From: Ruminococcaceae bacterium UBA1734
Lineage (GTDB): Bacteria; Bacillota; Clostridia; Oscillospirales; Acutalibacteraceae
Length of the DNA stretch: 64,000 nucleotides
Assembly (NCBI GenBank): GCA_002315765.1
Contig: DCIE01000070.1
Coordinates: 22,596 to 86,595 of the forward strand
Direction of reading: 5' to 3'
A model generated the notes under the pieces. The model did no database searches, was not told the DNA's origin, and saw only the letters and a program-made list of their open reading frames with translations. This document shows, piece by piece, positions 42,195 through 51,595 of the stretch. The translations under genes were made by a program, and so were the position numbers. Positions within the stretch are counted from its first letter, which is position 1, and every line of letters starts with the position of its first letter.

Positions 42195-43950
42195 GTTGAT
42201 TCCTCAAAACATATTCGGTAATTTTTGTTCTTCTGTCAATTATATACTTTGTTAAAGCATCATTTTTAAGCTTATTAGGATTTTTACAATGCTTTTGTTT
42301 GGGGTCCTTAACTAAATCGTAGTATTCGGAAATCTTAAGTTTGGCATTGGTCGGAAATAATCCCTGCTTAAGTCCTATTAATTCCCTGCCGTCGAAAGCA
42401 CCGAACATTAACTGTCTTCTTCTAAGGTCAGGACAACCGCTACCGCAATATTCAATGCCTAAAATATCATAGCCCTCCTCAAGCACTGATTTTCCGGTAA
42501 AGTTTTCCGGAACCGTAAGTCCGGACATTTTAAGAGCAGTAAGCGGAATATCTTTACTTTCGTGAAGCTCGGTAACTCGCTTGTGTTCAAGCGATTTATC
42601 AACCATAACAAATGGAATACGGTAGTTTTCAAGAAAGAAATCAATGCCAAATGTTGTTCTAATCGGATTATAACTAAATGCAAATCCGTGGTCAGCCATT
42701 ATGTAAACCGTGGTGTTATCCAGTTCGTTTCTTTTTTCCAACTCTTCAAAAATCTCTTTAATTACATTGTCAATATGAATCAAAGACAAATCGTGAGTAA
42801 TAGAACCACAAAAGTTTTTATCTAAAGAATCAAGATAGTTATTAATTGTTTTGGCTTGTTGTTTAATCCTGTCAATATTATCGGTATCGTAAGAGAAAAA
42901 TTCTTCGGGACTGTGTATATCATCAACATGAATACAAGCAAAATACGGGTTATCACTTTTCTTATCATCCAACCAGTTGTAAAAATGGTTAATATGCTTT
43001 TCTAAAGACGGAGCATTTTTAAATACGCCCGGATTTGTAATTCTCTCCAATAAATCCGGGTCGGTGTAAGCATTAAGGGTGGAAAGAAAAGCTTTTCCGA
43101 GTTGCTTAACTGAATCGCTACAAGGCTTGAAAATAAGATTTAGACCCAATTTAAAGATTTTTCCGAAAGGTACATGGTTATTTTTGAAATTCAATTTTTT
43201 GTTAAGTTTATCAATCCGCAAAAATGTAGGAGTTAATACCTCATTAATTTGGTCGTTGATTTTCGGGTCTTTTATCTTTAAATATTGTGAAAAATACGGA
43301 ATTTTGAATAAATCGTGTTGTAATCCCTTTTCTAAAAAACCATTGATAAAATCAAGTTTATTTAATTCGTATTTTTCAATTTGCCTGTTTAAAAACTTTA
43401 AATATGACTGTGATTTGTACGCAGGAGCATTTTCAATTATTAACTCGACTTCTTTATCTTTGTTTACTAAAGCCGTTAAGAACTTTTTCCATTCATAAAG
43501 ATTATCATCAAACAAACGGACTAATTGTTTTTTATCAATTTCATCTAATTCTTTTAAATTGCTGTAATGAAGCAAACGATAATGCCATAGTGCAGATAAT
43601 TCAAAACCAACACTGTTATAAATGTCGGTTACTCCCCTTCTCAGGGATGAAGGAAAGCATTGTGGTTGAAAAGAATTGTAATATACATCGTATCCGTTTT
43701 CTTTGTAAACCTCAAAAATTGTCTTGGGAGACATATTATATCTTTCAATATAACCACCGTTGTCAAGAACATTTTGACCGCAGTATAGACTCTGTACTGC
43801 CGCTTCGGTATATGGAGCTTGAGAAAACATATTTTCACAAGAAACATACTTATCTTCCAATGACCTTAAAAAAGGCATTAATTTTCTATCGGTTTCACTA
43901 ACTCTTGTATAATTAAGCGAATCAATAACTAAAAAAATCGTATTTTTCAT
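42187..43950 (-). CDS. Sulfatase-like hydrolase/transferase
   Basis: 587 residues of the alkaline phosphatase superfamily. It starts NTIFLVIDSLNYTRV, where Asp is the first metal ligand; the second metal site is TTVYIMADHGFAF near 420. The nucleophile appears to be a Thr or Ser in SQAPYTEAAVQSLY, not a sulfatase Cys-x-Pro motif, so a phosphotransferase or phosphodiesterase role is more likely than true sulfate removal. It has no signal peptide or membrane helix, so it seems to act in the cytoplasm. It may move phosphoglycerol or phosphoethanolamine onto the glycan, or process precursors. Confidence 0.8.
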   Translation of the reverse strand: MKNTIFLVIDSLNYTRVSETDRKLMPFLRSLEDKYVSCENMFSQAPYTEAAVQSLYCGQNVLDNGGYIERYNMSPKTIFEVYKENGYDVYYNSFQPQCFPSSLRRGVTDIYNSVGFELSALWHYRLLHYSNLKELDEIDKKQLVRLFDDNLYEWKKFLTALVNKDKEVELIIENAPAYKSQSYLKFLNRQIEKYELNKLDFINGFLEKGLQHDLFKIPYFSQYLKIKDPKINDQINEVLTPTFLRIDKLNKKLNFKNNHVPFGKIFKLGLNLIFKPCSDSVKQLGKAFLSTLNAYTDPDLLERITNPGVFKNAPSLEKHINHFYNWLDDKKSDNPYFACIHVDDIHSPEEFFSYDTDNIDRIKQQAKTINNYLDSLDKNFCGSITHDLSLIHIDNVIKEIFEELEKRNELDNTTVYIMADHGFAFSYNPIRTTFGIDFFLENYRIPFVMVDKSLEHKRVTELHESKDIPLTALKMSGLTVPENFTGKSVLEEGYDILGIEYCGSGCPDLRRRQLMFGAFDGRELIGLKQGLFPTNAKLKISEYYDLVKDPKQKHCKNPNKLKNDALTKYIIDRRTKITEYVLRNQHE

Positions 43951-43956
43951 TGAAAA

Positions 43957-45447
43957 CTAACCTCTTTTTACGACTGATAACATTTTATCTTTTATGGAAA
44001 CATACCGTTCCAATAAGAATTTTCTATATTCGGGGAATATGAAAAGTAATGCAAAATAAACAATCATACAAACAAAAACACTTGCAAATTGAAGAAAATA
44101 GTTATTGTTTATGAATGATTTAAACAGTATTGCAACAGCACCCATTATTGCCGAACAAAGTATGGGTTCTTTAACACTCCAAAACATTTTAAAGGGCGAA
44201 AGCTTAAATGTAAATTTAACGAAAATCATATGAACAACAATGATTTGCAAATATGCGAAAGAACGGGCATAGGCAAGTTCACGGAAACCTCTATTCACAA
44301 AAATAAAACATACGGGAATTAAGAAAATCAAATGGAAAACCTGAGCAAAAAGTGAAATTTTCGGTTTTCCTTTTGCTCTGTATAATTCCCTGCTAAATGT
44401 ACCGAATACGCAAACAAAAGAAGTACAAAGTCCCCAAATTCCAACAAAAAAACTTGCTTCCATCCATTTTTCCCCGAGAATAATTCGGGTAACTAAATCG
44501 CTGTAACAAAATATTCCAACGCCTAACGGAATAACAAACAAAGCGACATTTTTCTGAAATGAATAAAATATGTTTTGGAATTCTTTTTCGTCGTTTTGAT
44601 AGCGAGATAACGAGGCGAATAAAACCGATGTGGTTGCACTTGTGATAATGGTAAGAATACCTGTTACAGTGCTCTGAGAATTTTTATAAAGACCGGTGTA
44701 ATACGAGCCGAGTTTATTGCTGATAATTAAAATATCAATATAAGAACTTGCCCACATAGCTATAGACTCAAGAAGAGTCCAAGCGCCAAAGGAAAACATT
44801 TCTTTCAGTATTTTCCACCTAAAGAAAAACTTGGGTTTCCATTCGGACATACAGGTAAGTAAAACAGCCCTTAATATACCACCGGCGATATTGCCGATAA
44901 TAATAGACCAGTGTTTTAAACCTAATAAGGCAAGTGGTACCGTAACGACTAATGGTAAAATCGATACTAACAATCGTCTTATAAAAAGCACACGATAGTT
45001 TAAATCACGCTGAAAAAGTGCTTCTTGAATACTTGAAAGAGCAGTTAAGGGTAAAATTAGCGCCGAAACAGCCAAAGCAACACCGTATCCGCTGTTACCT
45101 ACCGCATCGGATATAGGATTTCTAAAAAGAAAAATAATAAGCCAAGCAAAGAAAGCGATTGAAACATTTGTCCAAAAAGCAACAGATGCACCTTTAAATA
45201 AATCTTCTTTATTATCATATTCGTGCTGAATAACAAATTTTTGAAAACCTGCCGTTGACATAGTATCGGCAAGACTTATAACCATACTGATGGTTGCAAT
45301 TATTCCAAATGCTTCGGGTGCCAAAATACGCGCCAATATCATATTGGTAATCGGAACAATTATTTTTGCGGCAATTTCTGCAGCAAAAGACCAAAATGTA
45401 GCATTACCGATAGAATTAGCTGTTATATTTTTAGATGGATTTGACAT
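43957..45447 (-). CDS. Wzx-type polysaccharide flippase
   Basis: 496 residues with about fourteen membrane helices, of the polysaccharide exporter (MOP) superfamily. Early ILARILAPEAFGIIATISMV is the family's first conserved block, and MFSFGAWTLLESIAMWASSY is the second half counterpart, close to the WzxC/TuaB branch. It should flip lipid-linked repeat units to the outer face of the membrane for polymerisation by the O-antigen ligase/polymerase-like protein at 47701. AAAGGA precedes the ATG. Confidence 0.92.
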   Translation of the reverse strand: MSNPSKNITANSIGNATFWSFAAEIAAKIIVPITNMILARILAPEAFGIIATISMVISLADTMSTAGFQKFVIQHEYDNKEDLFKGASVAFWTNVSIAFFAWLIIFLFRNPISDAVGNSGYGVALAVSALILPLTALSSIQEALFQRDLNYRVLFIRRLLVSILPLVVTVPLALLGLKHWSIIIGNIAGGILRAVLLTCMSEWKPKFFFRWKILKEMFSFGAWTLLESIAMWASSYIDILIISNKLGSYYTGLYKNSQSTVTGILTIITSATTSVLFASLSRYQNDEKEFQNIFYSFQKNVALFVIPLGVGIFCYSDLVTRIILGEKWMEASFFVGIWGLCTSFVCVFGTFSRELYRAKGKPKISLFAQVFHLIFLIPVCFIFVNRGFRELAYARSFAYLQIIVVHMIFVKFTFKLSPFKMFWSVKEPILCSAIMGAVAILFKSFINNNYFLQFASVFVCMIVYFALLFIFPEYRKFLLERYVSIKDKMLSVVKRG

Positions 45448-45453
45448 AAAAAA

Positions 45454-46614
45454 TTATCCTTTTATTCTTGAATATATTTTATCGAGATGCAAGATACTTA
45501 ATACTCGTAAAAAATATTGATATACAGTTGATTTCATTGTTTTGGGGGCATACTTATTAAGAGCATACTCATATCCGTACTTATCAAAATCCTGCCAAAA
45601 CAAATCTACTCTATTTGATTTTTTAACAGGATTATTCATTGCGCCTATATATAGTTTTGATACATCAACCGGGAAAATGTTACAACAATCCTTTAAGCCT
45701 TCAAGCATTATTTCACCTTTTTCGGTGTTAGTGAAAACAAGTGATGTGCCTAAGCAATTATGTATATTTGCAATCTTCCCTGTTTCCCAAAGGTCTCCGA
45801 TTGTAATATCGCCATAACGGTGTTTTGATGCGTAAGGACACGCATAGCAGGATTCGCGCATATTTAGGGTGTATAATTTAAGAAGTCTTTTTAGATTTAC
45901 CGAAGATTTTTCAGTACCATCAGAAAAAGAAATTGACAATGTATGATTATATCCGTATTTTTTACTTCTATAAGAAAAATCAACGGTTTTTTTATTGTAT
46001 TTTTTTTCAAAAAGTTCAATATGTTTCTTTAAAACTTTAGGACTCGGAGCACCGTGGCATAGTAAATCTATGATAAATAAATTATTGGGTTTTTCGCCTA
46101 AAAAATGAATAAGCTCGGCACACTGGCAAGGTGTTCCCGTAAATAAAACTTCCCTACCGGAATTAAGTTGTTTTTTAATTTCGGAAAAAACTCCGGTTGT
46201 TGAACTTTGAACATATTTAGAGCCCCTCATTCTATCACGCAAGACAGTATTGTCGGCACAAATATGTTTAACATCTAAGGTGTTTTTATCAAATACGGAA
46301 CCGAAAGCCAAGCCGTCATTATTTAATATTTTATCGGAAACTGCTGTAAAAGCACCACCGGAGGAACTACCGTAAAGCACATTCTTATCAAAATGCTGCA
46401 ACGCAAAAGAATTCTTAACGGTTTTGCTCGATTGATGAGTGTTGTTCATAGCGCAAATTTTGTCGCAAAGTCCGCAACCGACACAAAGACCTTTATCAAT
46501 AATAGGATATAAAAAGCCTTTGTCATCGGGTTTCATAGCAATAGCACCACGACCGCATATTTCCGAACAAGCGCCGCAACCGCAACATTTATCTTTTGAA
46601 AACTCAGAAACCAT
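45454..46614 (-). CDS. FrhB-domain iron-sulfur protein of a glycan locus
   Basis: 386 residues from the ATG at 46614 (GGGAGAG just before). The N-terminus has two 4Fe-4S ferredoxin motifs: CCGCGACSEICGRGAI and CVGCGLCDKICAM. The rest is the coenzyme F420 hydrogenase beta-subunit (FrhB) type domain, with GGAFTAVSDKIL and FTGTPCQCAELI. Such proteins are found beside pyruvyl transferase genes in many exopolysaccharide loci and are probably flavin oxidoreductases of unknown role, not F420 hydrogenases. It overlaps the pyruvyl transferase gene by 11 bases. Confidence 0.88.
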   Translation of the reverse strand: MVSEFSKDKCCGCGACSEICGRGAIAMKPDDKGFLYPIIDKGLCVGCGLCDKICAMNNTHQSSKTVKNSFALQHFDKNVLYGSSSGGAFTAVSDKILNNDGLAFGSVFDKNTLDVKHICADNTVLRDRMRGSKYVQSSTTGVFSEIKKQLNSGREVLFTGTPCQCAELIHFLGEKPNNLFIIDLLCHGAPSPKVLKKHIELFEKKYNKKTVDFSYRSKKYGYNHTLSISFSDGTEKSSVNLKRLLKLYTLNMRESCYACPYASKHRYGDITIGDLWETGKIANIHNCLGTSLVFTNTEKGEIMLEGLKDCCNIFPVDVSKLYIGAMNNPVKKSNRVDLFWQDFDKYGYEYALNKYAPKTMKSTVYQYFLRVLSILHLDKIYSRIKG

Positions 46615-47704
46615 TTTTCTCTCCCGAAAGTTCAATCATCTTTTTAAGATAGGAAAAACTTTTTTCGCGTTCTTGCTCAATAACCTTTTTAGCATTGGTG
46701 TAATCAATATTCGTTGTAATTTTATCTTTTGTGGTATAAATTCTGTCGGATAAACCAAGCATACCTAATAAATCGGTCATTCGTTGGGATTTATAATCTT
46801 TAATCAAGGTATAAAAAGGCTTTTCTAAAATAATAGATAAAGCCGTACCGTGAAATGATGTAGTAACAACAGCTTCGGCATTGTTTATATATCCTAAAAA
46901 ATCTCTTGGTCCGGCATTATAGATATTTTTATCCGCCTTAATACGCTTAATGGGATTAGTCTGAATACAATAAACCTTATATCCGGTCTGTCTTTTAAGT
47001 TCATCAACCGCTTCTTGCAATTTATCGTTACCGAGTAAAGGAAAACATAAAATATATTTATCTTTTGTATTAGGATTTTTTATAATCTTATGCCACTGTG
47101 ATTTTTCAAGTAGAAAAGTAGGGTCAATATGAACATCGGGTTTTTTATCGGAAAAACTTTCAATATATTCTTTTGCATATTTTTCTCGGACAGATATCAT
47201 ATCAAACTTAGATAGCATTTTGTTGAAAATTCTTTTTTCCTTATCGTTCCAGTCATATTCGCCTAAACTTGCTGCATAACTAAACCTTTTAACGAAATCG
47301 TCTCCGAAATTAAGCAATCTAACAGCCGCAACATCGCATCTAAGACCGAAAACTTGGTCGCTACCGGTAACATAAAAATCCGCAACAGGAGGATTGTCTT
47401 TTACTTCTTTGACATTATTATATACTTTTGTTGTATTTAATATATTTTCACGAAAATTCTTAAAATTGTCTCGCTGTTCTTTTATTTCTCTATAATGTAA
47501 TGCCCTGCCGCAATTTAAAGCAATTTTAATGAGATTATCTCTTGAAAAATTAAAACCGATAGGCATAATAATCGGGTCATAAACAGGTATGTCTAACAAT
47601 TCGTTATCAACACCGAGAGTTTTTAGAGCAGTTTGAAGAGCATAAGCTTGTAAAACAGCACCGTAATTAATAGCATTTTGCGTAGTTACTGTTACTGATT
47701 TCAT
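46604..47704 (-). CDS. Polysaccharide pyruvyl transferase
   Basis: 366 residues of the polysaccharide pyruvyl transferase family (CsaB/WcaK). It begins TQNAINYGAVLQAYALQTAL, then has FYVTGSDQVFG, RFSYAASLGEYDW and the conserved EAVVTTSFHGTALSIIL near the end. It puts a ketal-linked pyruvate on a sugar from PEP, adding a negative charge. The start overlaps the polymerase/ligase gene by four bases, and its end overlaps the FrhB-like gene, so the three are tightly coupled. Confidence 0.92.
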   Translation of the reverse strand: MKSVTVTTQNAINYGAVLQAYALQTALKTLGVDNELLDIPVYDPIIMPIGFNFSRDNLIKIALNCGRALHYREIKEQRDNFKNFRENILNTTKVYNNVKEVKDNPPVADFYVTGSDQVFGLRCDVAAVRLLNFGDDFVKRFSYAASLGEYDWNDKEKRIFNKMLSKFDMISVREKYAKEYIESFSDKKPDVHIDPTFLLEKSQWHKIIKNPNTKDKYILCFPLLGNDKLQEAVDELKRQTGYKVYCIQTNPIKRIKADKNIYNAGPRDFLGYINNAEAVVTTSFHGTALSIILEKPFYTLIKDYKSQRMTDLLGMLGLSDRIYTTKDKITTNIDYTNAKKVIEQEREKSFSYLKKMIELSGEKNGF

Positions 47705-48933
47705 ATAGGCTTTCTCACACCTTTTTTGTTTTTGATATTATTTTCAATTAAAAATATTTTCCATTCAGCTAAAACAACACCCCAAAATACAGCCATTCCC
47801 GTTATATGTGTCATTGTAATAGCATAATTTGAGAATAAAGACATAACAAGAGAAATACAAAGTGAAGCGGCATAAGCAGAGGCACCGTAAAATTTATATC
47901 TAATCATTTCTAAGCAAACCAAAAAAGATTTTATATAAAACAAAATAAAAACTATGCATATTACAAAGCCGTAGTCGTACAGAATTTCTAAGAAATCATC
48001 ATGACAACTCGTATGTCTACCGTAAATTCTTGTAATAGCGGAAATTCCGTATCCCGTAAGCTTATTCCAAAAAGGTGCCGCCTTAAAAGCTTCCCAAACA
48101 CCTTTATAAATTTTATCTCTACTGCTACCGCCATCGGTTGCTAAAGTTTTAAATCTTTCAATAATATTAATATCAAAACGGTTGATAACAAAGGATAAAA
48201 CAAAATAAAGCAAAATCGCAATAACTAAAAACCAACCGATTTTTTTAAATGTTTCAATATTGGTTTTTCCGATAATAAAATCTACAATAAAAAAGATAAA
48301 CAATGCTGCAATAATTGCTAAGGCTCCTGCCCTTTTTGAAGACATTATAACAACAACGCAAACTGCACAAATAGGCAAAATAATTTTTCTGCCTTCTTTC
48401 CACATTAAGGCAAAGGGCAAAAGACAAAGAAGAAAATATGCATCAGATTGATTATCCAAGTTTTCTTGGCTTCTGAGAAGCATCAAATACAATGAAAAAG
48501 CGGCAATAATATAGAAACAAATAAAAAACATTCGCTTGTTTGCTTGGGTAATTCCTTTTGAAGCAATAGAAAAATATGCGCATACTGTAAAAATAAAGTA
48601 AGGTGCAACAATTAAGGAGAAAATTGAGGAAACGGTAAAATCAGGTAAAGTAAACAATGCAAAAATCCAAACCAATATACCGTAAACAAGACCTGTTCTG
48701 ATAGGCTCGGGGAATTTATATTTTTTCTTTAATAAACCCGTACAATAAAGAAAACCGATAAACACAAAAAGAGCATTAAGTATGTTCCAAATTCCACCCT
48801 GACTTTCATTTGCCGAGTCAAAAGAATTTCTATAGGCTTTCAATATTATATAAGCACACATTAAAATAAAATAAAAAGACAGTGCTGTGTTTTTTAAAGG
48901 TTTTTGTTTAACATTATTATAATTGTTAATCAC
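47701..48933 (-). CDS. O-antigen ligase/polymerase-like membrane protein
   Basis: 410 residues with about eleven to twelve membrane helices and a large external loop. The GYGISAITRIYGRHTSCHDD segment followed by FLEILYDYG is the Wzy_C/O-antigen ligase motif, in which the His and Glu act on the lipid-linked glycan. It should polymerise repeat units delivered by the flippase. The start is a GTG at 48933 behind CGGAGGG. Confidence 0.88.
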   Translation of the reverse strand: MINNYNNVKQKPLKNTALSFYFILMCAYIILKAYRNSFDSANESQGGIWNILNALFVFIGFLYCTGLLKKKYKFPEPIRTGLVYGILVWIFALFTLPDFTVSSIFSLIVAPYFIFTVCAYFSIASKGITQANKRMFFICFYIIAAFSLYLMLLRSQENLDNQSDAYFLLCLLPFALMWKEGRKIILPICAVCVVVIMSSKRAGALAIIAALFIFFIVDFIIGKTNIETFKKIGWFLVIAILLYFVLSFVINRFDINIIERFKTLATDGGSSRDKIYKGVWEAFKAAPFWNKLTGYGISAITRIYGRHTSCHDDFLEILYDYGFVICIVFILFYIKSFLVCLEMIRYKFYGASAYAASLCISLVMSLFSNYAITMTHITGMAVFWGVVLAEWKIFLIENNIKNKKGVRKPI

Positions 48934-48966
48934 TGATTTTTCCCTCCGGAATAAAACTACAAACCA

Positions 48967-49791
48967 TTAATCTTTATTAATAGTTTTTACATATTCGTCA
49001 AAAGATAAAAGTTTTTTGTAACCATCACGACCGTATTTCATCCATAAAAGTTTATCCTTATTTGAAAGAGTATGATTGTCCCTTAATCTATAAACCGTAT
49101 AAAGAATCCATATAAGTGCGGTTTTCGGGAATGTAGCCTCAATACCTGCACCCTGACCGAAATAATAGTCTTCTTTAAGCAACGGATTAAACCAAGTGGA
49201 TGTTTCAAAGGAAAGAATACCTATAGTTTCTTTTGAAATATAGATTTTCATACCGCTTCTTTTAGCGTCGGCAATCCATAAACTATCCTCGCCGCAAGGA
49301 AAAATGCAACCACCGCCAAAAAGGGTTGTAAACCAAATATTCGACTGTAGCAGTGCTTTCCTTCTTACAGCAATTCGACATCCTCCCCAAGGCATTTTTT
49401 CCAATAGACGGCATTTTCTTGTTTTTGGATAGCTTCTTTGCTTTCTTGAATCATCGGTAGTATCGTAATGGAAAATGAAAATATCGGCATCGGGATGCCT
49501 ATCAAATTCCGAAAGAACCTTTTCCTCCATATCGTCATAATAAGTAATATCATCATCGGCAAAAAGGCAAATATCGGCACTTGAATACATTATTGCAAGA
49601 TTTCTGTTGATACCTACACCTTTTGTATCGGTTGTTATCATTTTTGCAATATGATTTTCAAATTCGTATGTTTCAAATTGTGTTGTGTCAGCTTGGTTTG
49701 CAAAAACAACATCTGAATGAATATTCATAGACTTAACTTTGGAAAAGTCGGTTTGATTCATTGTAACGCATAAGATTTCAAATTTTGACAT
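48967..49791 (-). CDS. Glycosyltransferase, GT-A fold
   Basis: 274 residues of a GT2-like family. The N-terminal half has VGINRNLAIMYSSADICLF followed by ADDDITYYDD, where the acidic cluster binds the metal-nucleotide sugar. Then come MPWGGCRIAVRRKALL and FGGGCIFPCGEDSLW, with the probable catalytic ED. It has no membrane helix. It adds one sugar of the repeat unit on the cytoplasmic side. The donor cannot be read from the sequence. A weak ribosome site overlaps the end of the gene before it. Confidence 0.82.
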   Translation of the reverse strand: MSKFEILCVTMNQTDFSKVKSMNIHSDVVFANQADTTQFETYEFENHIAKMITTDTKGVGINRNLAIMYSSADICLFADDDITYYDDMEEKVLSEFDRHPDADIFIFHYDTTDDSRKQRSYPKTRKCRLLEKMPWGGCRIAVRRKALLQSNIWFTTLFGGGCIFPCGEDSLWIADAKRSGMKIYISKETIGILSFETSTWFNPLLKEDYYFGQGAGIEATFPKTALIWILYTVYRLRDNHTLSNKDKLLWMKYGRDGYKKLLSFDEYVKTINKD

Positions 49792-49801
49792 AACTTCTCA
49801 C

Positions 49802-50806
49802 TTATTTTTTTAGTTTTCTAATCAGTTCAACACATTTTCTTGCTTTATTTTTCATAAAAAGTAATCCGGGAATTTTTTCAAAATATATTATGGGATATTC
49901 TACAAATTGGGGGTTATATTTAAGTTTATACTCTCTATAACCGACTAAATCCAAATTTTTAATACCAAGTGAATTCCAATGTTTTATCATTTCCCACATC
50001 AATGCCTCGTTAGGCAAGTACTTTTGATAACTGCGATAACTTGCCGCGCCTAAATAATATGCCCAAGTTCCACCGGCGAATGAAAGAACGGTAGCAATAA
50101 CGGTTTCCTTCCCATCTTCATCCGGTAATACAGCTTCAAGTGCCAAAACATTATCGGGAAAATCTTTAAAAGCTTCTACCATATCATTTAATTTTTTCAA
50201 TCCGTAATTAGGTTTTAAATTTTGCTTGGCAAAAACATCAACAAGCTGGTCGTAATAAATCTTGACAAATTCATTGTCAAAAGGGACTTGTTTTATTATA
50301 ATGCCTTTACGAGAAGATGCCCTGACATCTCTCCTACCGTTTTTTGTGAAATTATTCAATATATCATCTAAAGGTTTTCCGTTATCAATATAAAGCATTT
50401 TAATAGGCTTAATTTTAAAAGATTTCGACAATTCGGATATTTTGATATTTTTATCTGTAATCTGAACAAAAAGGCATTTAAGGTTTTTAAAAGCATAATT
50501 TTTAACTGCCGACAAGGCTTCGTTAACATTAAAATCTTCGAAAAAACGAATAAATCCCATATCACAGGTAAGCCAACCGTCAAATGGGCTACCTAATATT
50601 CTAATCCCTGCCTTCTTAACAATAAGACCGACAAAATAACCAACAACTATATTGTCAGAATCAGAAATCTTCAAAATTACCGGTTCGCCGTTTTGATTAT
50701 TTTTTAAGAATTCAACCCATGGCAGTGATAAAAAAACAGTGTTGCAAAGGTTTTGCTTTGTTAATTCAAATAATGAATCTTCTGTTGTTCTCTCGATTTG
50801 ATACAT
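49802..50806 (-). CDS. FemAB/GNAT-fold transferase
   Basis: 334 residues from the ATG at 50806, where GGAG is at good spacing. It has the double GNAT fold of FemX and BioF2-like proteins: the early block FLSLPWVEFLKNNQNGEPVI, the middle TKNGRRDVRASSRKGIIIKQ and the later AYYLGAASYRSYQKYLPNEA followed by LMWEMIKHW. FemAB enzymes use aminoacyl-tRNA to add amino acids to amines; in glycan loci they may decorate an amino sugar. That fits the 4-amino sugar predicted for this locus, and is inference. AGAT-like acetyl transfer is an alternative. Confidence 0.82.
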   Translation of the reverse strand: MYQIERTTEDSLFELTKQNLCNTVFLSLPWVEFLKNNQNGEPVILKISDSDNIVVGYFVGLIVKKAGIRILGSPFDGWLTCDMGFIRFFEDFNVNEALSAVKNYAFKNLKCLFVQITDKNIKISELSKSFKIKPIKMLYIDNGKPLDDILNNFTKNGRRDVRASSRKGIIIKQVPFDNEFVKIYYDQLVDVFAKQNLKPNYGLKKLNDMVEAFKDFPDNVLALEAVLPDEDGKETVIATVLSFAGGTWAYYLGAASYRSYQKYLPNEALMWEMIKHWNSLGIKNLDLVGYREYKLKYNPQFVEYPIIYFEKIPGLLFMKNKARKCVELIRKLKK

Positions 50807-50830
50807 AAAATACTCCAATTAATATTAAAA

Positions 50831-51595
50831 CTATTTGGCTAATTGAGAAGTTGTTGTAACACAAATGTCTTTCCCGTTGTTAAGATAATCGCAAATCTCC
50901 TTAAAATAATCGACTTTCCAAAACCACATATTTTTAACATCGTTTGAAATACTGTGGAACATAAAGATAACCGAAGAATTATCGGGCATTTTACTAATTA
51001 AATACTTAATTTGCGAAGGTTTTGTGCAACTTCTTATTGTAACGGAATTAAACACATCATTTTGAGAATTAATGATAACATTTTCACGGTTTATAATCCA
51101 AAACAAAAAGTTATTGTGGGTTTTTGTTTCAAGCCAAAGTAATGCTTTGTATAGCAAACTTTTTCTATTAGTTTGAATACCTGTCCTGATGTAAGAAATT
51201 TCACCACTGTTTAGCATTTCGGAAATATTAGGACAATTATCATTTAAAAAATAGGAATAAGGACTTGCAAATCCGAACTTTTCAGGACAAATACCCCAAC
51301 TGTTAAGCTTAACAATATTATTTTTTATGTCGGTTGCATCATTTTTGTGTGTATGACCGTGAAGTGCTATTTCGTGGCCGTTATTTGCACAAATCTTTAC
51401 CTGCTCAACAGTCATCGGCAAAACATCTTTAAAAGATTTTCGCATATATTCGTCAGGATTTTCAATATAATCACTCACTACATTAAGGGTACATTTAAAA
51501 CCGTAATTATCCAAAATCGGTATTGCGTTTTCAAAATTATCACTTCTACCGTCATCAAAAGAAAAAATTATTCTTTTCATATTAAAAATTTTCAC
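50831..51595 (-). CDS. Polysaccharide deacetylase family protein
   Basis: About 249-254 residues of the NodB-like deacetylase fold. The first motif is IIFSFDDGRSDNFENAIPIL with the catalytic and metal aspartates, the second is EIALHGHTHKNDA with the metal histidines. No signal peptide is seen, so it may act on cytoplasmic or membrane-facing precursors. It should remove an acetyl group from an N-acetyl sugar and so free an amine. The start is the ATG at 51580 (AAAGGTGA 12 bases before) or a GTG at 51595 that overlaps the LicD stop. Confidence 0.85.
   Translation of the reverse strand: MKIFNMKRIIFSFDDGRSDNFENAIPILDNYGFKCTLNVVSDYIENPDEYMRKSFKDVLPMTVEQVKICANNGHEIALHGHTHKNDATDIKNNIVKLNSWGICPEKFGFASPYSYFLNDNCPNISEMLNSGEISYIRTGIQTNRKSLLYKALLWLETKTHNNFLFWIINRENVIINSQNDVFNSVTIRSCTKPSQIKYLISKMPDNSSVIFMFHSISNDVKNMWFWKVDYFKEICDYLNNGKDICVTTTSQLAK

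Noticed and set aside
43404..43901. Plus-strand frame of 165 codons in the sulfatase-like gene
   Set aside because: Antisense shadow with no ribosome site; composition unlike its neighbours.
45454..46614. True coenzyme F420 hydrogenase subunit
   Set aside because: No other hydrogenase subunit or F420 gene is present; FrhB-domain proteins of this kind are typical of exopolysaccharide loci next to pyruvyl transferases.
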